From: Actinomycetes bacterium
GTDB taxonomy: Bacteria > Actinomycetota > Acidimicrobiia > Acidimicrobiales > Palsa-688
Reading direction: 5' to 3'
Assembly (NCBI GenBank): GCA_021808665.1
Contig: JAKBBA010000053.1
Location: 1 to 22,729 of the forward strand
Length of the DNA stretch: 22,729 nt
Shown one piece after another: positions 7,147 to 16,151 of the stretch. Below the pieces are notes generated by a model. That model was not told the origin of the DNA. It did not search any database and saw only the letters and a list, made by a program, of their open reading frames with translations. The translations under genes were made by a program, and so were the position numbers. Position 1 is the first letter of the stretch; every line of letters starts with the position of its first letter.

Positions 7147-8355
7147 CGGCGGATGCACCGCTGCGAGAAGTCTCTCCAACACCAAAAGCGCCACGGCTAG
7201 GACAGTGAGAGCCGGCCCCAGCGAGGCGACACCCGCTACGTCGACGACCACACCGACCAAGGCTGAAATAGCCGCTCCACCGGCCGCGGCCGCTCCCACC
7301 TGCCAGGAGATGGCCGTGGCGGCGAGGTCCGACCCGAGCCGGACCGGGGTCAAGCCGATCAGCGCCGGGAACACCCCCGCCAGCGCCCCACCGAGCATGA
7401 CAAAGCCGGCGATCGCCGCTGCGGCAACGGGATCCCACCAGATCAGCCCGGCGGCAGCCAAGCTCAGCGTCACTCCCCATCGCAGCACCGTCTGGCCGGA
7501 TATGGGACGGGGCAGGAGCGCGAGGATCAGCCGTACGGCGGTCAGCGCCGCCCAGTATCCGAAAGTTGCGATGCCCGCGGCCGGCGTCGACAGGTGCAGG
7601 TGGCCCTTGGTGTACGTCGTCTCCCACTGGCCCGCCGCCACCTCAAGGCCGGTGTAGACGAAGAAGACGGCGACTCCCGCAGCAACCGCCGTGCGACGGC
7701 GGAGTCCCGCGGGCGTTGGGATCGACCGAGCTGCCCCTTGGGGGCCAGAGGCGACGTCGGGGACCGCTCCCACCGGCGCGGCGGGTGTCGCAGGGGAGCC
7801 TCCGGCTGCGTCGAGGGCGGCATCGCGTCGGCGCAGCAGTATCCACCACGACGCCACGACGGCGTCGACCGCAGCCAACACCACATAGGCGGGGCGCCAC
7901 GAGCCGCTGAGCACCGAGAGGGTGACTACGACAGGCCCGATAGCCGTGCCTACCCCGTAAGCGCCGTGGAGAAGGTTGAGAAGCCTGTTACGGCCCGACA
8001 GCCCTACCGCGGTGTTGAGTCCCGCGTCCGTGAGGCCGGCCGCCACCCCGAACAGCACGCTGAAAGCGACGACGACCCCGAATAAGGGCGCCACAAAGAA
8101 GCCTACAGCCGCAGACGCTGCCGACACAGCGCCAGCGGCCAGGACGATGGCCACCCCGAGCCGTCGTAGCAGACGCCCGACGAAGAAGGTAACGCTGACC
8201 GATCCCGCGGTCGACAGGAGCAGTATCAGGCCGAGGTCGCCGATCGGAGCGCCGAAGCTGTGGCGCATCTCCGGCCAGGCGGTTCCGAGCATCCCGTCGG
8301 GAATGCCTAATGCGACGAAGCTGGCCAGGCTCAGGACCTCACCGGACCGCCTCAC
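7135..8355 (-). CDS. MFS transporter
   Basis: This 406-residue, strongly hydrophobic protein has about 12 predicted membrane segments. The N-terminus (VALGIPDGMLGTAWPEM) and the loop VGRLLRRLG between segments 2 and 3 are typical of the major facilitator superfamily. A longer hydrophilic loop rich in Ala/Pro at about residues 170-220 separates the two six-helix halves. The GTG start overlaps the TGA of the upstream padR gene by 4 bp, so the two form one operon and the substrate may be the PadR effector. The gene ends 12 bp inside the convergent pobA. Aromatic acid transport is possible given pobA, but the transcription units differ, so I do not assign a substrate. Confidence 0.85.
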   Translation of the reverse strand: MRRSGEVLSLASFVALGIPDGMLGTAWPEMRHSFGAPIGDLGLILLLSTAGSVSVTFFVGRLLRRLGVAIVLAAGAVSAASAAVGFFVAPLFGVVVAFSVLFGVAAGLTDAGLNTAVGLSGRNRLLNLLHGAYGVGTAIGPVVVTLSVLSGSWRPAYVVLAAVDAVVASWWILLRRRDAALDAAGGSPATPAAPVGAVPDVASGPQGAARSIPTPAGLRRRTAVAAGVAVFFVYTGLEVAAGQWETTYTKGHLHLSTPAAGIATFGYWAALTAVRLILALLPRPISGQTVLRWGVTLSLAAAGLIWWDPVAAAAIAGFVMLGGALAGVFPALIGLTPVRLGSDLAATAISWQVGAAAAGGAAISALVGVVVDVAGVASLGPALTVLAVALLVLERLLAAVHPPSQF

Positions 8356-8936
8356 CAGCGGCGCCCGTCGGGCCCGGCGTTGGAGTCAGAGGTAGCTGAA
8401 TGGCTCAGGGTTCGCAGCGCAGCCCTTGCCCATTCGATGCTGGCACGGTGCGCGACTATGCCGTGTTCGAGAGCGAGAGCCGGGTGGCGTCCCGGTAGGG
8501 GGGTCGCCGAAAGGTAGTCCTCGACCTGTTTCACGAAGACTTCGAGCGCGCCGGCGAGATCGGCGAGGAACTCTACGACTTCGTGTTCGTCCAACTCGGG
8601 CTCCATCATGGCGAAGCGCATTAAGTGGACCCCGAGATCCCGCCCGACGTTGGAGGGATCGACGGGCTGACGCAGCCAGGCGCGGTGCACTTCGAGCCCT
8701 TCGGCGGTCACATCGTAGACCCGCCGGTTGCGTGGGCCGGGTTCGTCTCGGGCGTTCAGGTAGCCACGTCGCACCAAGCGTCTCAGGGCGGGTACGAGCG
8801 CCCCTGCGCTCGGCTGGTAGACGCCGGCCGGACTGTCAGAGAAACGCTTCTTCAGGTCGTAGGCGGACGAGGGGTTGCGGGCGACAAAGCCGATCAGCAC
8901 GTTCTCGAAGTCGGTCAAAGGTCGGTCTCGCACCAT
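8352..8936 (-). CDS. PadR-family transcriptional regulator
   Basis: This is a 194-residue regulator. The winged helix spans about residues 5-85: LTDFENVLIGFVARNPSSAYDLKKRF, then GALVPALRRLVRRGYL and RRVYDVTAEGLEVHRAWL, the usual PadR pattern. The C-terminal part (about 95-185) is the helical dimerisation domain of Vir-type PadR proteins. The frame is open further upstream to 9299, but that part is antisense to the ABC ATPase. I chose the ATG at 8936 because AAGGAT lies 4 bases upstream and the winged helix follows. It is co-transcribed with the MFS gene and divergent from an ABC exporter. A perfect 11-bp palindrome in the divergent promoter is its probable operator. Confidence 0.88.
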   Translation of the reverse strand: MVRDRPLTDFENVLIGFVARNPSSAYDLKKRFSDSPAGVYQPSAGALVPALRRLVRRGYLNARDEPGPRNRRVYDVTAEGLEVHRAWLRQPVDPSNVGRDLGVHLMRFAMMEPELDEHEVVEFLADLAGALEVFVKQVEDYLSATPLPGRHPALALEHGIVAHRASIEWARAALRTLSHSATSDSNAGPDGRRW

Positions 8937-8943
8937 CAGATCC

Positions 8944-8972
8944 TTGTAACAGGTCGATTCGACTGGTAGTCT
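8944..8972 (+). promoter_or_regulatory. ABC exporter promoter with embedded palindrome (PadR operator candidate)
   Basis: TTGTAA (8944-8949), a 17-bp spacer and TAGTCT (8967-8972) form a promoter whose expected start is the GTG of the ATPase gene 7 bases downstream, so the transcript is probably leaderless. The spacer contains GTCGA-T-TCGAC (8953-8963), a perfect palindrome around one base. A protein bound there would block RNA polymerase, and the adjacent PadR is the natural candidate. Confidence 0.5.
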
Positions 8973-8979
8973 AACCCTG

Positions 8980-9963
8980 GTGGAAGTCGGCATTGGCGAC
9001 AGGCGGCGATGGGCGAGCCGAGATCCCGCCGGCACCCTGCCACCTGCGATCGAGCTCGCTGGCGTGCACAAGCATTTCGGTGACGTCCAGGCGGTGCGCG
9101 GGATCGACCTTCGCGTCGAGCCGGGGGAGGTCGTCGCCTTCCTCGGACCTAACGGGGCCGGCAAGACCACGACCATCGACATGGTCCTCGGACTGTCCGA
9201 TCCGAGCGTCGGGCGGGTTTCGGTGTACGGCATGTCGCCCAGGGACGCCGTGCGTCGTGGCCTGGTGTCGGCGGTCATGCAATCCGGCGGGCTGCTCAAG
9301 GACCTGACCGTGGCGGAGACCGTCGCCTACACGGCCCACCTTTTCCCTTCGAGCCGGCCAGCGGAGGAGGTGATGGCACGGGCGGGGATCACCGAGATCG
9401 CAGGGCGTCTGGTCGGCAAGTGCTCGGGAGGCGAACAACAACGGCTGCGTTTCGCGATGGCGTTACTGCCCGACCCGCTGCTGCTCTTGCTCGACGAGCC
9501 GACCCAGGGTATGGACGTGGAGGGCCGGCGAAGTTTCTGGGCGGCTATCCGCCACGACGCTGACGTCGGGCGGACCATCGTGTTCGCCACCCACTATCTG
9601 GAGGAGGCCGACGCGTACGCGGACCGGGTGGTGCTGGTGCGACGGGGGGAGATCGTCGCCGACGGCACCGCCTCTCAGGTCAAGGCGTTAGCTTCGGGGC
9701 GTACCGTGCGCGCCACGCTCGCAGAACCCGACGATGCGGCGCTCCGCTCGATAGCAGGGGTGGATCGGGTGGAGGTTCGCGGGTCGAGCGTGGTCGTGCA
9801 CTGCGCCGACAGCGACGCTGTAGCCAGGTACCTGCTCACCGAGACCAACGCCAAGGACCTGGAGGTCACAGCGCTCGGATTGGAGGAGGCTTTCGTGGCT
9901 CTCACCGGGGACCCTGACAGCCCCGATGCCGCACCGACGATACGGCCCGCGGTGGGCCGGTGA
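8980..9963 (+). CDS. ABC transporter ATP-binding protein (ABC-2 type exporter)
   Basis: This 327-residue protein contains a full nucleotide-binding domain: Walker A GPNGAGKT (residues 56-63), Q-loop Q101, signature CSGGEQQR (148-155), Walker B LLLLLDEP (about 168-174) and the switch histidine in FATHYLEEAD. The C-terminal 80 residues are the regulatory extension common in DrrA/CcmA-like export ATPases. It would energise the permease encoded next, whose GTG overlaps this stop by 4 bp. The GTG start at 8980 has no Shine-Dalgarno sequence but fits a leaderless promoter. With a PadR regulator beside it, export of a drug-like or toxic small molecule is plausible, though the substrate is unknown. 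Confidence 0.92.
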   Translation: MEVGIGDRRRWASRDPAGTLPPAIELAGVHKHFGDVQAVRGIDLRVEPGEVVAFLGPNGAGKTTTIDMVLGLSDPSVGRVSVYGMSPRDAVRRGLVSAVMQSGGLLKDLTVAETVAYTAHLFPSSRPAEEVMARAGITEIAGRLVGKCSGGEQQRLRFAMALLPDPLLLLLDEPTQGMDVEGRRSFWAAIRHDADVGRTIVFATHYLEEADAYADRVVLVRRGEIVADGTASQVKALASGRTVRATLAEPDDAALRSIAGVDRVEVRGSSVVVHCADSDAVARYLLTETNAKDLEVTALGLEEAFVALTGDPDSPDAAPTIRPAVGR

Positions 9964-10757
9964 ACGCACCGACTGTACCGGCCGACCCTCGGGAGCGTCC
10001 CGTGCCTCCCCTCGGGGGCTTCTCGGCGGCTGTAGTCGGATTGGAGATCCGCCGCCTGCTGCGCAACCGCCGAACGGTGATCTTCACGGTCGTCGTGCCG
10101 GTGCTGTTCTTCTTGCTGTTCGGATTGAACAGCGCATACGCGACCGATCGGGTGGGCCAGGGCAACGAGTCCGCATTCATCATGATCTCCATGGCGCTCT
10201 ACGGCGCTGTGCTGGCAACGGCGGGTGGCGGGGCGATGGTATCGGTTGAGCGCCTGTTGGGTTGGAGCCGCCAGCTGCGGATCACGCCGCTGGCCCCGGC
10301 AGCCTACATAGCGATCAAGATGACGACCTCGCTGGTGTTAAGCCTTGCCGCCGTGCTCGCCGTCTACGTCGTCGGCATGGCAACTCACAAGCCCGTCATG
10401 CCCGCAGGAATCTGGGTGGCGACGGGGTTGGCGCTTTGGATCGGGTCGTTGCTGTTCGCTGCATTCGGGCTGTTCGTCGGCTATCTTCTGCCATCGGAGA
10501 ACGTCATGCAGATCATCGGGTTCGCCTTGATGCTGTTCTCCTTCGGCGGCGGGCTGTTCATCCCGCTTAGCCAGTTCTCCCACGCACTACGGATGCTTGC
10601 CACCTTCACGCCTCTATACGGGCTCAACCAACTCGTGCACTACCCGCTCGTCCAAGGCGCCTTTGACTGGGCTTGGGCGGCGAACCTGGTCGTGTGGCTC
10701 GTCATTTTCACAGCCGGTGCTATCTGGCGGTTCCGCAAGGACACCGCCAGAGTCTGA
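9960..10757 (+). CDS. ABC-2 type exporter permease
   Basis: This 265-residue membrane protein has about six predicted membrane segments. The first follows a short cytoplasmic N-terminus (RNRRTVIFTVVVPVLFFLLFGL). The segment GWSRQLRITPLAPAAYIAIKM is the conserved cytoplasmic coupling region of ABC-2 permeases (compare LxxLxxTPLxxxxYxxxK). It pairs with the ATPase encoded immediately upstream (GTGA start/stop overlap). The last 144 bp of the gene overlap the 3' end of the convergent WYL-regulator gene. Confidence 0.9.
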   Translation: MNAPTVPADPRERPVPPLGGFSAAVVGLEIRRLLRNRRTVIFTVVVPVLFFLLFGLNSAYATDRVGQGNESAFIMISMALYGAVLATAGGGAMVSVERLLGWSRQLRITPLAPAAYIAIKMTTSLVLSLAAVLAVYVVGMATHKPVMPAGIWVATGLALWIGSLLFAAFGLFVGYLLPSENVMQIIGFALMLFSFGGGLFIPLSQFSHALRMLATFTPLYGLNQLVHYPLVQGAFDWAWAANLVVWLVIFTAGAIWRFRKDTARV

Positions 10758-11726
10758 CATCACCGTCTCGCCGGCCGTGTAGCACTCGACAAGACGCCGC
10801 CCGAGGGCGGCGAGCTCGGCGCGCACCTCCGGGGGGTTCAACACCTCGACGGCGCCGTCGAAGCAGACGAGCTCCATCGCCGCCTGGCGGGGGCTGCAGA
10901 TCCGAAGTAGCGCTTTGCGCCGGCCGTCGCAGGCGACCCCAAGGTCGGCGAGATCCCACCAGGCGCAAAGACGCCCGGACAGGCGGGGCCATGCGCCCGC
11001 ATCGACCAACACTTCGACGGTGACTTCGGCGGACGGTCTGAGCGCGTCGAACGCGCGCTGCGACTCGCCCCAGGTAGCGGCCAGGTCGAAATCCGCCGGG
11101 GTTCGTGACGGCTCTGACGTCAGTTCGAGCGTCTGGATCCTCGACACGCGGTAGGTTCTCGGACCGGTCGGGCCGAGTCCGAGCAGGTACCAGGTGCCGT
11201 GCTTGACCACCAGCCCCAGAGGGTGTACGCGCCGCCAAGAGGCATCGGAGCCGGGCTTGGCGTAGCAAAGGTCCACCACCAGGCTGCGCTCGAGGGCGTC
11301 CCGGAGCCCGGCGAGGGTTGACTCGGCGCCCTCGCCCCGAGCTGGTCCCCAGGCGGTTGGGTCGACGTGCACCCGGTGGCGAGCTGAGAGCACCTGGTCG
11401 CGTATCGTGGCCGGCAAGGCTGCGAGCACCTTGCGTAGAGCGGAGTCGACACCCTCCTGACCCGGAGCTCCAGAGGCAGCCAGTACCAGCGACCTTGCCT
11501 CGGCGGCGGTGAGACCCGACAGGTCGATACGGTGGCCCGCCAGAAGCGCCCAACCGCCGCCGCGACCGCGCTGAGGGTAGACGGGGACGCCCGCTGTGCA
11601 GAGCGAGTCGAGATCCCGGCGTATCGTCCTCTCCGAGGCGCCCAACGTCTCGGCTAGCTGGGCGACTGTGCGCTGGCCGTGAGACTGCAGCAAAAGGACG
11701 ATTGCAACGAGCCTGTCAGCGCGCAC
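10614..11726 (-). CDS. YafY-like transcriptional regulator (HTH + WYL domain)
   Basis: The N-terminus VRADRLVAIVLLLQSHGQRTV, with LAETLGASERTIRRDLDSL, is the DeoR-like helix-turn-helix of YafY proteins. The WYL ligand-sensing domain covers about residues 140-215, with HPLGLVVKHGTWYLLG and YRVSRIQTLELT. A WCX-like C-terminal domain follows. I chose the GTG at 11726 because relatives begin MRADRL and because TAACGT ends 7 bases upstream; a TTG at 11744 would add six residues. The protein is 370 residues, longer than usual: the last 48 or so are antisense to the ABC permease and look like read-through past the normal end near ECYTAGE. It may regulate the divergent TIGR03086-type gene. Confidence 0.85.
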   Translation of the reverse strand: MRADRLVAIVLLLQSHGQRTVAQLAETLGASERTIRRDLDSLCTAGVPVYPQRGRGGGWALLAGHRIDLSGLTAAEARSLVLAASGAPGQEGVDSALRKVLAALPATIRDQVLSARHRVHVDPTAWGPARGEGAESTLAGLRDALERSLVVDLCYAKPGSDASWRRVHPLGLVVKHGTWYLLGLGPTGPRTYRVSRIQTLELTSEPSRTPADFDLAATWGESQRAFDALRPSAEVTVEVLVDAGAWPRLSGRLCAWWDLADLGVACDGRRKALLRICSPRQAAMELVCFDGAVEVLNPPEVRAELAALGRRLVECYTAGETVMSDSGGVLAEPPDSTGCENDEPHDQVRRPSPVKGALDERVVHELVEPV

Positions 11727-11796
11727 AGCAGCGACGTTACACAACAGGAAAAGAAATAGGACACAAGGTGACCACTTGGCCTTTCACAATTAGGTC

Positions 11797-12417
11797 ATGA
11801 CCGAATCCACTGAGCTCCACGCAGACCACGACATCTCCGACCGCCGGCGAGCCCTCCTCGACGCCTACGCCCACGCCGCGCAGGTCGTTTCCGCCGTGCG
11901 CGCCGACCAGCTGGCTGGGCCGACTCCCTGCCCCGACTTCGACGTCGCTGCCCTGGTCGACCACCTAGTGGGGGCGGGGTGGCGCGCCGTGTCGCTAGGC
12001 CGAGGTGAGACGCCGAGCGGCGAGGAGTTCCCCCACGTCGAGCTGGGCGACGCAGCAGACCAACTGAGCCAGGCTGGGAGGGCTGCGGCGGGAGCCTGGA
12101 GCGACGACCGCCTGTCGGAGACCACCACGATGCCCTGGGGTGAGACCTACACCGGTTCGACGCTGGTCGACATGTACCTGAGCGAGCTGGTCGCCCACTC
12201 CTGGGATCTGGCGGTAGCGACCGGCCAGCCGGCGGTGTGCGACGAAAGCCTAGCGATGGCAGCGCTCGACGCCGGCCGGGCGATGCTGCGCCCGGAGTAC
12301 CGGAACATGATGGGACCAGGCAGCCCCTTCGGCACAGAACAGCCCGTCGACGAGGGCGGCCCGACGTTGGAGCGCTTCGCCGGTTTCATGGGGCGCAGCC
12401 CCGACTGGCGACCATGA
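11797..12417 (+). CDS. TIGR03086-type, DinB/maleylpyruvate isomerase-like protein
   Basis: This 206-residue protein matches the actinobacterial TIGR03086 family, a four-helix DinB-like fold related to mycothiol-dependent maleylpyruvate isomerases. Visible marks are TPCPDFDVAALVDHLVG, where the histidine is the first metal ligand, WGETYTGSTLVDMYLSELVAHSWDLA, which supplies further metal ligands, and the C-terminal TLERFAGFMGRSPDW. Members are thought to bind a divalent metal and may act with mycothiol, but the substrate is unknown. It is divergent from the YafY-like regulator. CACAAT at 11785-11790 ends 6 bases before the ATG, so a leaderless transcript is possible. Confidence 0.85.
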   Translation: MTESTELHADHDISDRRRALLDAYAHAAQVVSAVRADQLAGPTPCPDFDVAALVDHLVGAGWRAVSLGRGETPSGEEFPHVELGDAADQLSQAGRAAAGAWSDDRLSETTTMPWGETYTGSTLVDMYLSELVAHSWDLAVATGQPAVCDESLAMAALDAGRAMLRPEYRNMMGPGSPFGTEQPVDEGGPTLERFAGFMGRSPDWRP

Positions 12418-12432
12418 GGAGCGAACGCGGGC

Positions 12433-12438
12433 TATGGT
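12433..12438 (+). promoter_or_regulatory. Candidate -10 box for the thiC leader
   Basis: TATGGT lies about 12 bp upstream of the conserved TPP aptamer, which would place the transcript start near 12445. No clear -35 hexamer is visible. Confidence 0.35.
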
Positions 12439-12447
12439 GTCAGGACA

Positions 12448-14198
<1,751 letters not shown>

Positions 14199-14199
14199 C

Positions 14200-14229
14200 T
14201 CGCCTGCGGGTAAGCCGCGCAGCGGGCGA
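14200..14229 (+). terminator. Hairpin after thiC (no U-tract)
   Basis: TCGCCTGCGGG ... CGCAGCGGGCGA can fold into a GC-rich stem (TCGCC with GGCGA, TGCG with CGCA, 3-base bulge) starting 2 bases after the thiC stop. No run of T follows, so it is at best a weak or factor-dependent terminator, or only a transcript-end stabiliser. Confidence 0.35.
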
Positions 14230-14433
14230 AACACTCCGGGGGTCCTAAGCTCGCCGGCGGCGGTCAACTCGATGCAAACCTGGGCGCTTATCGGCGGTGG
14301 GCGCATGTGGCGGACGGCCGACGGGACCTCGTGGTCCCAGGTGAGCCCGGCAGGGTAGAAGGGCCCTGATCGCCTCTCGAAGATATGACGATCGGCCCTA
14401 GCAGGAGAGCCAGCCGAAGCTGAAAATGGCAGG

Positions 14434-14871
14434 ATGGAGACTTCCGAATCAGACGCTGCTCTGGAAAGCTTGATTCCCGAAACCTGCTGGGCGCTTCTAG
14501 GCCAAAAGCATCTCGGGCGCATAGCGGTCATCGTCGACGACGAGATTCACGTGCTGCCAGTGAACTACACGCTGCAGCAAGGGCGGGTCATCCTGCGCAC
14601 CGGGTCGCACAGCCTCCTGCGCGAGGCGGCCCCTTGCCATGCGACCCTCGAAGTCGACGACATCGACGAAGCGGAACGGAGAGGTTGGAGCGTGTCAGCC
14701 AAAGGTGCTCTCGAAGAGATCAGCGACGAGGCTCACGACCACCCACAGCTCGCTTCGCTCGATCTCGACACGTGGGCTCCAGGGTCCAAGCCGCTTGTTA
14801 TGCAACTCCGACTGGCAGGAGTGACGGGACGCCACCTGTATCCCACGCCCGGGGTGGACAGCTCCAAGTAG
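14434..14871 (+). CDS. PNPOx-like (pyridoxamine 5'-phosphate oxidase family) protein
   Basis: This 145-residue protein fits the split-barrel flavin-binding family (PF12900/PNPOx-like). The opening CWALLGQKHLGRIAVIVDDE with HVLPVNYTLQQGRVILRTG is the standard first half of these barrels (LxxxxxGRLAxxxDGxPxVxPVNY). EVDDIDEAERRGWSVSAKGALEEI follows, as in members that bind FMN, F420 or heme. The cofactor and substrate are not clear. The ATG at 14434 has no good Shine-Dalgarno sequence; GAAAAT at 14422-14427 ends 6 bases upstream, so it may be leaderless. It lies between thiC and the sulfur-related genes with no sign of co-transcription with either. Confidence 0.82.
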   Translation: METSESDAALESLIPETCWALLGQKHLGRIAVIVDDEIHVLPVNYTLQQGRVILRTGSHSLLREAAPCHATLEVDDIDEAERRGWSVSAKGALEEISDEAHDHPQLASLDLDTWAPGSKPLVMQLRLAGVTGRHLYPTPGVDSSK

Positions 14872-14890
14872 ACAAGCTTGCACAAAGGGC

Positions 14891-14935
14891 TTGACAATCG
14901 CAGCTCTGTCCGCGAATATGAGCATACGCGCATAT
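14891..14935 (+). promoter_or_regulatory. dsrE promoter with overlapping palindromic operator
   Basis: TTGACA (14891-14896), a perfect -35 box, is followed after 17 bp by GAATAT (14914-14919) as a weak -10. Overlapping that -10 is the imperfect palindrome ATATGAGCATACGCGCATAT (14916-14935), with 8 of 10 half-site positions matching. AT-rich palindromes of this kind are used by ArsR-type repressors, a family that controls sulfur-oxidation genes in other bacteria (for example sHdrR, BigR/SqrR). No such regulator gene is in the window, so the link is inferred. The Shine-Dalgarno for dsrE is AGGGGG at 14942-14947. Confidence 0.5.
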
Positions 14936-14955
14936 ACAGCTAGGGGGTTGTAGCG

Positions 14956-15471
14956 GTGCTCGAAGAACCAGCTGTTCCCGCACGGGAGTCCGAGCGTCAG
15001 AAAACCATGGCCGTGGTCTGTTGGAGCTCCGACCTGGACCGGGTTTGGCCGACGTTGATCCTCTCCACGACCGCCGCGGCGTCAGGTCTCGACGTCAGCG
15101 TGTTCTTCACGTTCTGGGGTTTGCGTGTCCTGCAGCGCAACGACAAGCTCGTGACCGGCACGAACTGGATGCAAAAAGCCGAGTCTCTCGTCGACCGGGG
15201 CGGAACCGACCATCTCCGGCTCGGCAAGATCCACTTCGGCGGGGTGGGAACCAAGATGATCAAAAAGCTTGCAGACGACTACAAGGTGGCCAGCCCGACC
15301 GATCTTTTGTCCATGGCCCAGGATCTCGGCGTGAGGCTCTACCCGTGCCAGATGACGATGGACCTTTACGGGCTTACCAAGGACGACTTCATCGACGGGA
15401 TAGAACCCCCGATGGGAGCGGCCAGCTACATCAACATGGCCGCCGACGCTGACATCTCGCTTTTCATCTGA
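14956..15471 (+). CDS. DsrE/DsrF/DsrH-like sulfur-carrier protein (DsrE2-type)
   Basis: This 171-residue protein follows the DrsE_2 pattern closely: SSDLDRVWPTLILSTTAAASG, FFTFWGLRVLQ, KIHFGGVGTKMIKKL, DLLSMAQDLGVRLYPCQMTMDLYGL and a final DADISLFI. C131, in YPCQMTMDLYG, is at the conserved position of the sulfur-binding cysteine; C22 is a second possible thiol. Proteins of this family pass persulfide sulfur between carriers such as rhodanese, TusA and Hdr-like or Dsr enzymes in sulfur oxidisers. The GTG at 14956 has AGGGGG 8 bases upstream; an ATG at 15007 is a possible later start. It is followed 4 bp later by the Rieske fusion gene and faces the lbpA operon. Confidence 0.88.
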   Translation: MLEEPAVPARESERQKTMAVVCWSSDLDRVWPTLILSTTAAASGLDVSVFFTFWGLRVLQRNDKLVTGTNWMQKAESLVDRGGTDHLRLGKIHFGGVGTKMIKKLADDYKVASPTDLLSMAQDLGVRLYPCQMTMDLYGLTKDDFIDGIEPPMGAASYINMAADADISLFI

Positions 15472-15475
15472 CCGG

Positions 15476-16147
15476 GTGCAGCCCGCCGGGCGCCCGCGGG
15501 TGTGGCTGCAAAAAGGCGACCGGTTAGCGCCGACGCTGGGACGGCGCCTTCAAGTCGAAGTCGTCTTGGGGGAGCGTTTGGACGTGAGCTGCGTGGCGGA
15601 GGAGGCGGCCGTGGCGGTCGTCGCGCTCGAAGCCGGCGGGGCTTGCGACTTCGTGTCGGAGCTCAAGGCGGCGAGACCTGACGTTATCGTAGCGGCGCAC
15701 ACCTTTTCCCCGGACCGCAACGTCTGGGAGGAGGCGGAGCGTGCCGGTGCGGACGTCGTAGTCAATAGCGGGGCTTTGGCGAAGACGCTCGCCGCGATGG
15801 TCGCCTCGGCTGGGACGGCAGGGCTTGGTAAGAAGCGGTGGGCGCTTTTCGACGCAGCGGAGATAGCCGGCCGGCTCGGCCTGATCGCAGCGTGCGACGA
15901 CACTCCGATCGGCCCGGTAGCAGTGTTCAACTTGGACTCCAAGCTCGTCGCCGTCGCTGACCGATGCCCTCACGCCGGGGCTCGGCTCTCCGAGGGGGGT
16001 TACGAGTCGGGGGTGGTAACCTGCCCGGCGCACGGCAGCCAGTTCGAAGCTGCGACCGGCGGGCGGGCGCGGGGACCCGCCGACTGCGGCGTGGAAGTGT
16101 TCGACGTCGTGTCCGACGCCGGCCGGGTGTGGCTGCTGTGGGTGTGA
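15476..16147 (+). CDS. Pseudo-receiver / Rieske [2Fe-2S] fusion protein
   Basis: This is a 223-residue protein in two parts. Residues about 120-223 are a Rieske domain: C164-P-H166 and C183-P-A-H186 with the usual G-SQF after it, so both cysteines and both histidines are present. Residues about 7-112 alternate strands and helices like a response-regulator receiver (PDVIVAAHTFSPDRNVWEEAERAGADVVV resembles its second half). However, the phospho-acceptor Asp region reads VAVVALEAGG and the conserved Lys is missing, so it would be a non-phosphorylated pseudo-receiver if the fold is right. The GTG start is 4 bp after dsrE, which makes the two an operon. A ferredoxin-like or redox-sensing role in sulfur transfer is inference. 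Confidence 0.7.
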   Translation: MQPAGRPRVWLQKGDRLAPTLGRRLQVEVVLGERLDVSCVAEEAAVAVVALEAGGACDFVSELKAARPDVIVAAHTFSPDRNVWEEAERAGADVVVNSGALAKTLAAMVASAGTAGLGKKRWALFDAAEIAGRLGLIAACDDTPIGPVAVFNLDSKLVAVADRCPHAGARLSEGGYESGVVTCPAHGSQFEAATGGRARGPADCGVEVFDVVSDAGRVWLLWV

Positions 16148-16151
16148 AAGC

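Noticed and set aside
8937..9299. N-terminal extension of the PadR frame
   Set aside because: It is antisense to the ABC ATPase Walker A region. A good Shine-Dalgarno and the winged helix both place the start at 8936.
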